Shown here: positions 44,875 to 54,844 of the stretch, piece by piece | Numbering within the stretch: position 1 is the first letter of the stretch | Layout of the letters: each line of letters opens with the position of its first letter | Origin: Undaria pinnatifida | Taxonomy: Eukaryota; Sar; Phaeophyceae; Laminariales; Alariaceae | Direction of reading: 5' to 3' | DNA: 64,000 nt | Assembly (NCBI GenBank): GCA_012845835.1 | Contig: JABAKD010000020.1 | Location: 14,126,268 to 14,190,267, forward strand | Program-made: the position numbers and the translations under genes | Notes under the pieces: model-generated | Databases searched by the model: none | The model's input: the letters and a program-made list of their open reading frames with translations, nothing else | Told to the model about the DNA's origin: nothing

Positions 44875-45204
44875 ATTGCCAGAGGTCCGCCCGTATATCC
44901 GGCCGAGACCTGATATCCCGCCGTTTCAGGGGGAGAGAGTGTTATAAAGCTTAGTTTGGGTAAGCTATTGGTTAACCTTTGGCAAGTGGTCAAACGGACT
45001 ACCACCCCACTAACACCTTAACACGTGCGTCAACATCGTATTGCCAGAGGTCCGCCCGTATATCCGGCCGAGACCTGATATCCCGCCGTTTCAGGGGAAG
45101 AGAGTGTTATAAGGCTTATTTTGGGTAAGCTATTGGTTAACCTTTGGCAAGTGGTCAAACGGGCTACCACCCCACTAACACCTTAACCCGTGCGTCAACA
45201 TCGT
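44875..45204 (+). repeat. 165-bp tandem duplication of MITE half plus host flank
   Basis: Units 44875-45039 and 45040-45204 both run from ATTGCCAGAGGTCCGCC through TTAACCTTTGGCAAGTGG to GTGCGTCAACATCGT. The last 15 bases are host sequence, so the duplication includes the element/host junction. Confidence 0.9.
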
Positions 45205-45364
45205 GGAGATCTCCAACGGGAAGAGGAAATCCACCAAGAACGGCGCCGTCGGGGTGTGGGGCACTGGGCAAACCCCCAACCCGACGACGGGACCGTCGAA
45301 GAGCGACGTCGTAGACAGCAAGTCACAAATCGACATCGTTCCCATCTCCAGACAGACAGACTGA
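45182..45364 (+). CDS. Coding-like exon fragment abutting a MITE, unknown product
   Basis: A frame from 45182 encodes NPCVNIVEISNGKRKSTKNG, then GAVGVWGTGQTPNP, and SQIDIVPISRQTD before a TGA at 45362-45364. Composition looks coding, but no upstream exon is identified because mobile-element sequence adjoins its 5' side. Product not recognised. Confidence 0.3.
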   Translation, partial: LNPCVNIVEISNGKRKSTKNGAVGVWGTGQTPNPTTGPSKSDVVDSKSQIDIVPISRQTD

Positions 45365-45689
45365 CGTTTCTCTTCGGTTCGCTCTCCCATTTTGTGAGGA
45401 GTGTGCTTAGCTTATGCTGGCAAGCTCTTCGGTAGTCTCAGGATTTGTGGCCATCTTGTTTGCTGCCACCGAGGACATCCGGGAACCCGGAACTTGGACA
45501 CCATTTTCCCCCCTCCCCCGTCCATGATGCGTGCCATGATACACTATGATACTATGGTGTACTATGATACTATCATTGTATGACACTGTCACATATGCTA
45601 CAACAAACGCGCACCATTTTTCCCTGACAATCTTTAGCCGAGGAGCTCTATTCCCCTCTTAGGCAGAACACATTTAGGATAACCTGAAA

Positions 45690-45880
45690 GTGCAACAACC
45701 CATTGACCAAACCCATGGTCTAGTCTAAGTATGAGAAATGCTCAAATTGCCAAAGCAAGAACGATATTCGAAGTTCCGAACGTTTTAGGCTATATAGTCT
45801 TGGAGCGCGATCATCCAGAAACTATTTTCGAAAAAACAAAGTGTTACCTATATCGTATATTGTAGCACGCGTCAAGGGTA
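45690..45880 (+). repeat. Family C repeat
   Basis: CCATTGACCAAACCCATGGTCTAG and a CATCCAGAAACTATTTT block, then TGTAGCACGCGTC. The middle block is degenerate. Confidence 0.5.
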
Positions 45881-45972
45881 TCCTTTCTGTGCAAAATAAA
45901 TCCTTTGACTTGGCGGGGCTACTCAGCCAATGAGCTGCCCAAGGCATTTCGATCCGACGTGTATCCTACGAT

Positions 45973-46231
45973 TGTTAAGGAATTAGAGGGTATTATTAGT
46001 CCGTTTGACCAATTGCAAAAGGTTTACCAATAGCCTACCCAAACTAAGCCTTAAAACACTCTCCCCCAACTGAAACGGCGGGATAGCAGGTCGGCCGGAT
46101 ACACGGGTGGACGTGTCAATATCCAAGCGGTTTCAGGGGGGGAGAGTGTTACAAGGTTTAGTTTGGGTAGGCAATTGGTTAACATTTTGCAAGTGGTTAA
46201 ACGGACTAATACCCTCTAATTCCTTAACACA
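45973..46231. mobile_element. Foldback MITE, TGTTAAGG termini
   Basis: The ~115-bp left arm begins TGTTAAGGAATTAGAGGGTA and the right arm ends CTCTAATTCCTTAACA; they are reverse complements with few differences. Internal landmarks are CCCAAACTAAGCC, TGAAACGGCGGGATA and its partner TATCCAAGCGGTTTCA. No coding capacity. Most complete copy in the window. Confidence 0.85.
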
Positions 46232-46234
46232 TGG

Positions 46235-46765
46235 CGTCGTCGAAAGAAAATGCTCTCCACGGTATACCCGGGAAAATGAAACCGCTTGGATATTGACGCG
46301 TCCGCCCGTATATTCGGCCGACCTGCTATCCCGTCGTTTCAGGGGGGGAAAGTGTTCTACTTGGTAAGGAATTACAGGATATTTGACCACCTGCAAAATA
46401 TTAACCGATAGCTTACCCAAACAATGCCTTATAACCCCCCTCTCCCCCCTGAAACGGCGGGATAGCAGGTCGGCCGGATACGCGGGCGAACGTGTCAATA
46501 TCCAAGCGGTTTCATTTCCTGGGGGTATACCGGGGGGAAGAATATTTTTCCAGTTAGTTCGACATGGGGAAAATCGTAAAAGTTTATTATTGGTGGATGA
46601 TGGGATTCAAACCATGACCCATAAACCCATGGTCTGTCGGCGACGCCATTTGTTATAGAAATTAGAATGTATTAATCGGTTTGGCCACTTGCAAAAAGGT
46701 TAGCCAATTGCCTAACGAAACTAAGCGTTCTAACACGATACTGTTATTAGTCTAATAGTTTGATA
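46235..46765. mobile_element. Rearranged copies of the TGTTAAGG MITE with tRNA-like segment
   Basis: Two partial inverted copies share TGAAACGGCGGGATAGCAGG, a TATACCGGGGGGAAG block and GACATGGGGAAA. The right part holds GATGGGATTCAAACCATGACC (minus-strand B-box) at 46595-46625. Confidence 0.7.
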
Positions 46766-47195
46766 CCTACTTTGACCGCCGGGACGGCGCATCGGCCATG
46801 ATCATATGGTGTTATTTTTTTTTCTCTCTCGAAGTCATTTTTTGTAAAATCATAACAACACACTTTCGAGTTGCTCCCACCAACGCACTGTGACCAAGCT
46901 CGCACCAACAAACACGACCCCCCGAATACTGATTTCTCACCAAAAAAAGCGAGCCACCGACGCACTGCGACCAATCGAACTCCCATGGCCAACACACCAC
47001 TTCCGAGAAGAAGTGATCGTTTGATACCTGGGCCATGGGACGCGCTGTATCGGGTTTAGTTTCTGTTTCTTCTCTAAATCAGATTTTGGTCAGAGCTCCT
47101 CAAGGGAGAATACTCACCGAAAAAAAAAGGCGCACTTCTAAGGTGTAGCAAGAGTCTCATGTCCCGATAGGTCGAAAGCACCAACGTGCGTGTAT
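46766..47195. other. Intergenic, no gene seen
   Basis: Contains short GACCAA/CACTGCGACC repeats around 46880-46990. No supported coding region. Confidence 0.4.
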
Positions 47196-47275
47196 GGTAT
47201 GGTACGGTATGGTATGGTGTGGTACATAGAGCATGGTATTGTAATGTATGGTACGGTATAGTATGGTATGGTATA
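47190..47275 (+). repeat. (GTATG)n pentamer repeat
   Basis: Repeated TATGGTATGGTACGG motifs with drift over ~85 bp. Confidence 0.85.
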
Positions 47276-47536
47276 GATGTGGAGCGTTTTTTCACTGAGA
47301 CTCCTCACATCAGGACCCGTATACTTGTCCCAAAAAATTGATCTTGAGCAAGCTTGAACGTGCAACCCAATGAACAAACCCGCGGCCCTAGGTGTACACA
47401 ACAATTATCCTACAAAAGCCAAGTGGCATTCCCACGGTTTCGGGTTGAGGAGTCCCGTCATGCGCTAAATGATTTGGCCGAAAATTGACACCTGTATCGT
47501 AGCACGCGGCGTATATGTTTATCTTGACAACCTTAG

Positions 47537-48038
47537 ACCTACTATTATTATGGGAAAAATTATTTTTGGCTCTCAGAGCTGAATTCTGGGCCAATTATAA
47601 TACCAGTTTTACTCGGCTGGACTGTCGAAAACACCGATACACACTCTTCAAGATCCATCACGTAGTTTTCCGAGAGTTTTCTGGAGCAGTTCTCCGTTTC
47701 TCCAGGGTCTCGTTTTGATTTTTGGGCGCAACAACTCAGTTTTCAGAAATATGCAATGTTGCTCAAAACTGGGGCCAAAAATAATGGGTTTTTGAGGATA
47801 TTTGGCTAAAAATCATGAGGTCGTCAGAACTAGGAATTTGGACGAACAGACAACTACGAGGTCTGGAGAGACGGATAAGTGCGTCAGAAAGTCCTCGGAA
47901 AACTACGGGGAGCATTCTGAAGAGTCTATAGGTGTTAGGTGTTTTTGGTCGTCCCGCCGAGTAAATCGCGTATGATCAGCCAAAACTCTCAGTTCTGAGG
48001 GGCCAATTTTTTTTTCCCATAACAATAGTAGGTCTTAT
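47537..48038. mobile_element. Foldback MITE with TTA target duplication (PIF/Harbinger-like)
   Basis: Left terminus GACCTACTATTATTATGGGA and right terminus TCCCATAACAATAGTAGGTC are inverted. Imperfect inverted homology extends ~150 bp inward (TTTACTCGGCxGGAC, GTAGTTTTCCGAG). Both ends are flanked by TTA, the 3-bp target typical of PIF/Harbinger elements. About 500 bp, no transposase. Confidence 0.75.
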
Positions 48039-49553
48039 GGAAGCTTCCGGGCATTTCATCAATTTGCATGATTCAAGTTGTGTTTCACACGGGGTGTATG
48101 GTAGTGCCACAGGGACACACACAGACAGAGCATTGTTTCCACATGATTTTGCTGCTTGCTTGCTGATTGCCAGTGCTCTACATGGGGGTCAAACAAGAAG
48201 ACATACACACAATGGAAAAAAAAGTATCTTTAGGCTTTATCCACAACCATACATTTCATCATGTATTCGCATGCACCCTCGGGGAGTGCTCGCCGGGTTT
48301 TCGACAGCGAAGTCTGCCGCAGAAACATCCGAGTCAGCAACGTCAGACACGATCAGCGAATACGCTTCTGCAATGTGTTTGGACAGGAGACCTACAATTC
48401 GAAAGAAAACTCTTTGCGAACAGAAACAGCTCAGTCACAGGTCTTGGCCCGCCTTAACGGTGACCATGTATTAAAATGGGTGCAATGTGCTGATACAGTT
48501 GTGCCCATACTCGCGATCTCTGCCCGAGCAGTTTAGCTACCCCTCCCCTCCCCCCCTTTCGGATTGTCAATGTAATCCTCGCTGCTATCGACTGCCACAA
48601 CCCCAACCTCTTCGCGACTACCCCAAGTGCTTGATTCCACTGAGAAATCGCCTCTTGTTCGTGTGTGCCCATCCTCTACAGTAGTGCTGACATTGCCACT
48701 CTGTGTCCCACCTCCAGCCTGCTCTACTATCAAAGTTATTCGCTCGGTCAGTGTTTTCCTTCCTCTCGATACCGTCCCAACGCGTTTGCACTGCAGCTAT
48801 TATGGGAATGCACGCCATGATGATGGTAGAGGTTCACCTGAATATTCTGCAGCTGCTCGGTTGAGGAGCTCTATGGTGTAGACAGTAGACCTCACCCCCA
48901 ACAAATGACTTCTTGAAGGAGAAACAAATCAAAGCTCAAACCGATGAACAACCCCGTCTGGCCTAGATACACACAACGAACAGCCTGACATCACGCATGA
49001 TACGGTACATAGAGGGTGCGCCAAATATTTTCTGGTGCTCTTTAATAACCTGATGAGGAGTCCCATGCACGCTACCAACAGATCAGATGTTTTTTTTTGA
49101 AGTAAAACTGAAAAAAAGCAACTCGATGAACAACCCCATGGCCTGGGTATACAAAACATTAGTCTGATCATATTGCGAAACGATAATAACATTCCAACGA
49201 CCTTGGGATCCATGAGCCCCGTCCTTCAGAAGACAGTTTGACCAAAAAGTGGTACCTGGTACCACGTATACCTTAATATGTCTATCGTATCACGTGGCGT
49301 GAAAAACAAAAACGTCCCAATGGTATTGAGTACAGCGTGTTAGTTCAACAACCTCGTGACTCAGAAATGTTTAAGCTTAAACGTGTCACCCTAGCTATAG
49401 TTGCATACATCTATCTGTGGTAGCCGCCCAGTAACACACATACCGGTAGTAATGTAGAAGGCTGTTTTCCTTCCGAGGCGGGGGCGAGGTCAGTATAGCG
49501 CCCTACAAAGCTGCAAAGCTAACCTCTCGCTGGAAAATCTTTCCGGCGTTGGC
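48039..49553. other. Intergenic, repeats only
   Basis: Open frames around 48037-48880 on both strands have no recognisable domain. From 48900 to 49290 there are two family C copies (CCCCGTCTGGCCTAG, CCCATGGCCTGGG, ATGAGCCCCGTCCTTCAGAAG, GTACCACG). Confidence 0.4.
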
Positions 49554-49607
49554 AAGGGTCGCTGACACCTATCGACCATCAAGGGTCGCTAACATCTATC
49601 GACCACA
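49554..49607. repeat. 27-bp tandem duplication at the glycosyltransferase stop codon
   Basis: Two copies of GGGTCGCT(G/A)ACA and CTATCGACCA abut. On the minus strand the C-terminal WS(I)DVSDP codons are repeated after the TGA, so the duplication junction coincides with the present stop. Confidence 0.9.
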
Positions 49608-50790
49608 GATTTGCGTCCAGCATCCAAGAAACTCTCCGGCCCAAAGCTTCCTTCTTGTTTGAGTGGCAGTGCGCTACCACCGTGGTCTCTGCCGATATCG
49701 GCGTGCTGGTGCAAAACCGCGTGAACCTATCGTGTGGGAGTAAGATGACCTCGAACGGCTCGTCATCGCCCGATAGGTTAGCGATGGCCCCCCTCCCAAC
49801 ACCCGTGCTCTCTGTTAAGCGCATGTCGCTCTTTACATCCCAAGTAATTCCTAGCTGGTGCGCGGCTTGGTTGACCGAGATTTGATCATCGCCGGTCTGT
49901 AACGCGATACGCTCCATGGTGTCCTGAAATTCATCCATTGCCCTACCCGTTGCTCGAAACAAGATGAACCCCATGCAAATGGTCGCGCCCCACATCTTTT
50001 CAAGACCGTGAGGAAAATTCCCACGCGAGGCGACCACGCTGCTGTTTCTATGAGCAGGCAAGTTCATGTAATCCATGGGATCGCTAAGCCACAGCGCATC
50101 TGCATCGGACATGATGACATCGTATCCAGCGGTTACCAAACACGACACGACTCGAACCCTCGTTTTCCAAATATCGTGTTCGGAGGTATACTTCAGCGTA
50201 CCTAGAGGTACGCAGCGGATCCCCAAAGCAGAAAAAATCTCAACGGAAGCTGCATCGAGGCACATGAGGTACATATTTTGGCGTGTGAAGTCCGAGTTAA
50301 GCTCCATCAGCCTGATAAAATTCCGCTCCACATCAACGTAGGCCTTACTTATGACTTGCATGACGACCGCGGGATCTGTCCGGGGCGGCACCCACGACGT
50401 CCAATCGGCACACGTAGCTTGCCTTGTTATCGAAGCCGGTTCTTTTACTCCTGCTGCCGGTGACGATATCGGTTGTGCTGTGGCTCGCTCTTTTCCTACT
50501 GCTGCTGTCGATGTCGCTTTCATCCCAGCACGCTCATGCACTGTTGCTGGCAACGTTATCACCTCCATCCTAGCTCGCGCGTTGCCTACCGCTGGTGACG
50601 ATAACGCTTCCATCCTAGCTTGCTCTTTTGCTAGTGCTGCTGGTGACGATAACCCTTCTACTGACAGTGGTGCTGCCTCCGTCGATGGCGTCGTTTCCAC
50701 CGATGTCGTTTCCAGATATAAGCGACATACTGCACGCTTGAAAAGGGCCAACACGCAGACGGCAACCCTCCACGGCGGGGCAAGCTTCAT
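49579..50790 (-). CDS. Nucleotide-diphospho-sugar transferase domain glycosyltransferase, single exon
   Basis: Type II Golgi-style glycosyltransferase of the Nucleotid_trans (PF03407, GT77-like) family, expected to transfer a sugar onto a cell-wall or glycoprotein acceptor in the secretory pathway. It has 403 residues. Residues 7-22 form a short membrane anchor after MKLAPP. Residues 47-115 are a stem of about five degenerate 15-16-residue repeats (xxSSPAxxxxxARMEA). The catalytic domain runs from about 128: NMYLMCLD (172-179), the metal-binding DxD in VIMSDADALWLSDP (DAD 229-231), GATICMGFILFRAT (268-281), DDQISVNQAAHQLGITW (301-317) and the C-terminal VVAHCHSNKK (371-380). The gene is intronless in a window of intron-rich genes, suggesting retroposition or a naturally compact gene. 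Substrate cannot be assigned. Confidence 0.85.
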   Translation of the reverse strand: MKLAPPWRVAVCVLALFKRAVCRLYLETTSVETTPSTEAAPLSVEGLSSPAALAKEQARMEALSSPAVGNARARMEVITLPATVHERAGMKATSTAAVGKERATAQPISSPAAGVKEPASITRQATCADWTSWVPPRTDPAVVMQVISKAYVDVERNFIRLMELNSDFTRQNMYLMCLDAASVEIFSALGIRCVPLGTLKYTSEHDIWKTRVRVVSCLVTAGYDVIMSDADALWLSDPMDYMNLPAHRNSSVVASRGNFPHGLEKMWGATICMGFILFRATGRAMDEFQDTMERIALQTGDDQISVNQAAHQLGITWDVKSDMRLTESTGVGRGAIANLSGDDEPFEVILLPHDRFTRFCTSTPISAETTVVAHCHSNKKEALGRRVSWMLDANLWSIDVSDP

Positions 50791-51854
50791 CCTTGGCTAA
50801 ACGGCTCGCGGCGGTGGCTGGCAGGCGTTATCTGTACAAGTGCGTGGTATCAATATAATATCGTTTGACATGAACAGGGGAAAACGGTGAGTCGTTTTCG
50901 CTCTACGCGTACAACGCCTTTTATGGTGGGGCTTTGACGACTTGGCATTTCCTAAGGGAAGCGTTTTGTTGTTCCTTCACTGTGCAAGTATACGTGTTAG
51001 GCAGCTCAGAAGACTTTGGAGCCAGGCAAGCGAACCGTATACTGATCACGTGTTGGGGGACCACTCTTATGTAATCATCACCAGCGACAACCTGCATTGC
51101 TATATGCGACCCCTACGTCCACACTAATATCGCATGTTAACAGCAAAGCTCTTGCCGGACCGAGGGATCGGCCCCTAGGGGAAACGAGAACTTTGACTAC
51201 ACGAAGCGGGTACCAGTTTGGTGCCGTACTCCATTCGCCATGTCGAGCGCGGGCGACTGCCGCCGCCGGCCATTTGCATGCGCTCGCCCCCCCACAGAAA
51301 CGTTTGACCCAAAATTTGCAACCCCTACGATGGGATGACTTCGTGCAGCCTAACTTTTGTGAGGCCCCTGCCTTGCGTACTCTACAATACCTCATCCAAA
51401 ATCTGCGCTTTTTGTGAGAAAACACGAACGGTCCCATGACTTATTCTTGACACAAACAAAATACGCTGGAGGAGCTCAGCATTCATTGTCTTTCTGACTG
51501 AGGCCCAGAAAAACTGCTTCGTTGAGGGGAAAAAAAATGTGCTCTCCCCCCCGATGGACAGTCTCGTGGTCCACATCTATGACTAAAATTGGTTACATTT
51601 TATATTTTGAAAGAAAATAAATTCTCGAGACAAAGGCTACGGCAGTTTTGGGGGATGTTAATACATCTTAACACACACACAAACACACACACACTTTCGC
51701 TACCGGGCATTCGCGACTCGCACGGGTGGCTCTCTACACCTCACGAAAAGAAAACACAATTTAGGGCACTTTTGAGACGCAGCGTGGCTTACCGTCTCTG
51801 TTGCACGTTCATATCGCGAACCAAAAGAGCATTAAAGCTCAAGACCGCAGGACA
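50791..51854. other. Intergenic, 5' of glycosyltransferase, no gene seen
   Basis: Contains a CACACACAAACACAC tract near 51670. A 106-codon frame (51097-51417, +) has no recognisable domain. Confidence 0.4.
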
Positions 51855-52200
51855 AAAGGGGGATCACTCGCGCGAGTGACACCGAGAGCCACAGCGAAAA
51901 AATCAACCAAAATCAACATAACCCCCCTTTCGACCAAGGCGGCTGCGGTAAAGAGGGTACCCCGTACCCCCATTTTCAATGGCGTGTTTGAGCCACTCGC
52001 ACGAGAGTGACTCTGTATCTCACGGGTGAAAATTGTTCAGGCAGTTGTTTTGGCGCAGTTTAGACTACCTTTGCATTGCGGATTTATTTCGTCAATGTAA
52101 AACATGAAGAAAACGTAAGATCGCAATTTGAACCGTAAGATCGCAATTTGAACCGTAAGATCGCAAAGGAACAAAGGGGTTACTCGCGCGAGTGACCCCT
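51855..52200. repeat. Segment bounded by CACTCGCGCGAGTGAC palindromes
   Basis: Perfect 14-bp palindromes CACTCGCGCGAGTG at about 51867 and ACTCGCGCGAGT at 52173, with a related CACTCGCACGAGAGTG at 51995. Between them are two and a half tandem copies of CGTAAGATCGCAATTTGAAC (52108-52167). Confidence 0.85.
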
Positions 52201-52364
52201 AGCTACTGAAATTAAAGGCCTGAAAACCATAACCACCTCACCGTAGCCTGGGTCTTCTGCAACCTGGGTCATAAGTGAGCCCGACTGATCAGAAAACATT
52301 TTTTTTTTTGCCGAAAAACTGCTACCTCGCTATCGTTGCACGCCTACATATACTATAGTCTATA

Positions 52365-52960
52365 TAATATATAATAAAAAATGAAAATACAATCCAGCTG
52401 TGAGATCGAAGATTTTGTCGAAACTCATCTTTGCAAGCTGTGTGTGATACTCCGATCGCGCGTATTACGGGTTGTGTGTCCTCATTAAGGATATAGGTCG
52501 GCGACTCCCCTTCCAACTACGTACAGTGTAGCTATCAGGGTCAACAGGGTGATGTTAGTCAGTCTGTGCGTGGAAACTATAAAACGCGTTTCTGAGGGGG
52601 ACAAAATCTGACAGCAGAGAAAGGAAATTCATCCGTTTATCAAGTGAATCCTGTAAGTCGAATATCCGGTGAGGGGAGGGAGGAGTTTTTAAGGACGTGG
52701 GGGCCTGGTTTTGATCAAAAGGGAACGGGGTTGGAGCGCGGGGGGGGAAAGGGAACGGGGGGGGGGGGGTGGGGGGGGACGGGCGGGGCAGCTCAATTTG
52801 TGCGTGGAAACTATCATCGGGGGGGGGGGGGGGGGGGTTGGGGCGGGGATGGGGCAGCTCAATCTGTGCGTGGAAACTATACATTCTTTTAAGGGGATAA
52901 ATGTGACGGTTTTGGAAATAATGCACCAGTTTATCATGTATATCCTGTACGTCGTACAAT
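52365..52960 (+). repeat. Complete family A unit followed by three family B units
   Basis: TATAAAAAATGAAAATACAA, the AGCTGTGAGATCGAAGATTT core, GATCGCGCGTATTACGGG, GGTCGGCGACTCCCC and GATGTTAGTCAGTCTGTGCG. Then come B units (GTGCGTGGAAACTATAAA, a GACAAAnnTGACnG block, a TTTATCAnGTnnATCCTGTA block) separated by G-tracts. Equivalent to one arm of the 10229-11355 element. Confidence 0.8.
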
Positions 52961-53873
52961 CAGTGAGTAGAGGGCGGAGTGTTCGAAGAGGGGGCGGGGG
53001 TGGATGGGGTGGGGGAAGTGGGGAGTGGGGGAGGGGGGGGGGAAGGGCTTTAGGTGGGGGCATAGATGTAAGGGCTTGCTATACGTGTGATGCTAGGTCT
53101 AGGCGATGGTGCGAGTGGTGGGGAAGGAGGGGGCGTTCGGGGCGGGGGGAGGCGGGTGGGGGGAAAAGCAGCGGCATGGATGGCTCTAGGATGACGACGA
53201 GGTGACATCCAGTGCGTGAAGTGTTTATTACTCTGGCGGATTTCGATATTAGGTGGGGCGTTTGAGCAAGGGAGAGCGAGAAAAAAAAAAGGAGGGAGGG
53301 GATGGGGGGGGGGGGGGGAGGGTTTTCAGGAGGTTTAGGTCACTTTTAATATTGTAATACACTCCGGCTGTGATATCAAAGATATGTAGGGGCTTGTTAT
53401 ACGCGTGGTGTTAGGTCTAGGCGATCGTGTGGGTGGTGGGAAAGGAGGGGGCGTAGGAGGGGGGGGGTTGAGGGGGGGGGGGGGGGGGGAAGAATGAAAA
53501 CTACGTCATGGATGGTTAGAAAGATAATGACGTGATATCAACTGCGTAGAGGTGTTTATTACTCTGGCCGGTTTCGATTGTAAGTGGGGCGTTTGAACAA
53601 ACTGGGCGGAAAAGAAGAAAAAAAAAAGGGGGGGGGGGGGGGGGGGGGGCATTTCGATATGTGCGCGGAAACTATAAATCATTAAAGGGGACAAATGTGA
53701 CGGTTGTAGCAAGAAGACATCCCTTTATATCATCTGCCTGGTAATGTTTACTATTCTAGAAGGTTTGATGTTAGATGCAGTATGCAACCCAGTGTTTAGG
53801 TGTAGTAAACGACGTGTTAAATCTTCATAATTTGTTACTGTACATGGATCGAAAGATAGAATATTTGTAGTTA
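52961..53873 (+). repeat. G-tract-rich family A/B remnants
   Basis: G runs at 53305-53320, 53460-53490 and 53626-53649 are interspersed with an ATTGTAATACACTCCGGCTGTGA family A start (53355) and a family B unit (53650-53740). No gene is supported. Confidence 0.6.
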
Positions 53874-54198
53874 CAGTAGGGGGGGGCTATATAAGGCGGT
53901 ATGAATAGGGCGGTCGTTCGAGATAGGGCGGTCAAAAACTGCTTGACACAGCAGAAGATGCGAATAAGGCGGCTACCGCCCTATATAGCAACGGACTCTC
54001 TATATAAGGCGGTAGCCGCCTATTCAGGGCGCCTGCCGCCCTATCCACGGCCCACTTTAGCCTCCACATCAGTAGAAAACCTCGCTCTCGTGCTGCTTTT
54101 GAGCGAGGTATAGGCAGCAGTATCACATCCCTACTGCTGTTGTTGCTGCTGCGAGAACACACACCTCTAGCACACAACGAACAGAGGGGACACGCACG

Positions 54199-54399
54199 AT
54201 GCCCTGTGCAGCAGGCGAACTGTGTTTGGTTCCAGCCCGCACCTCCAAGCGCCCTGACGGCCACGAATGTCGCGGAAAATGCGGTGGTCGACTGCACGGA
54301 CTTTGTGAAGCCGATCCGGACTGCGACAACCCAATGCAGCGCGTCTGCCATGATTGCCTTGCCGCCAAGCGATCTTTGAAGGGCAAGGCACCAAGCTGA
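54199..54399 (+). pseudogene. Zinc-binding N-terminal fragment in the pogo-like element
   Basis: A 66-residue frame with CRGKCGGRLHGLCEADPDC and RVCHDC, a C2-x-H-C arrangement resembling small zinc fingers found at the ends of transposon proteins. Stops at 54399. A different frame continues the transposase-like sequence, so at least one frameshift or intron separates them. Confidence 0.45.
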
Positions 54400-54606
54400 A
54401 CTACCGGAGGGAGCTGCTCGACATGAAGGTGTCAACCATGGGGGTGGCTGCGACCCTGAGTGCTCAGGCCAAACAGCGCAAGATGGCGGCCGGCATAGCG
54501 GGGTTGGGTGAGGGTAATCACCCCCATGTCCGAGACGCCGCGGAGCTCATGAAGGCAGCGTGGGGCGGTGTCTCGGCAGCGACCATCGCAAGATATGGTC
54601 GATGCT
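54400..54606 (+). pseudogene. Transposase fragment, pogo-like post-catalytic helix region
   Basis: In the frame of 54354-54671 this reads RRELLDMKVSTMGVAATLSA, then VRDAAELMKAAWGGVSAATI. It fits the D-x(4)-AW-x-VS-x2-TI pattern that follows the DDE domain in pogo/Tigger proteins. After ARYG the sequence breaks for ~240 bp before CWVKAKTLPLDMEADL resumes at about 54850. Confidence 0.5.
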
Positions 54607-54844
54607 ATTTTTTTTCCCACAGTGCTGCATATGAACTCGTATCGGTAGCGTGTTACAGCGCGATCGTGTAAAAAGTGTCGAATTGCTGTTGTATGAGTAG
54701 AGAAACCATCGAAATTGTTCATTGTAACCCCCCCAGTAGTGTACTCCGGTAAATTGGTCGTTTGTTGTGTTGCTGCTTTTGACGCGTACACTTTCTCCCG
54801 CTGCACTGCGGTCGCTGCGTTTCATGTTGACCCGTTCACTACCC

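Noticed and set aside
48037-48880. Possible transposase between the Harbinger-like MITE and the glycosyltransferase
   Set aside because: Several overlapping frames on both strands, none with a DDE or zinc-finger pattern that I can recognise.
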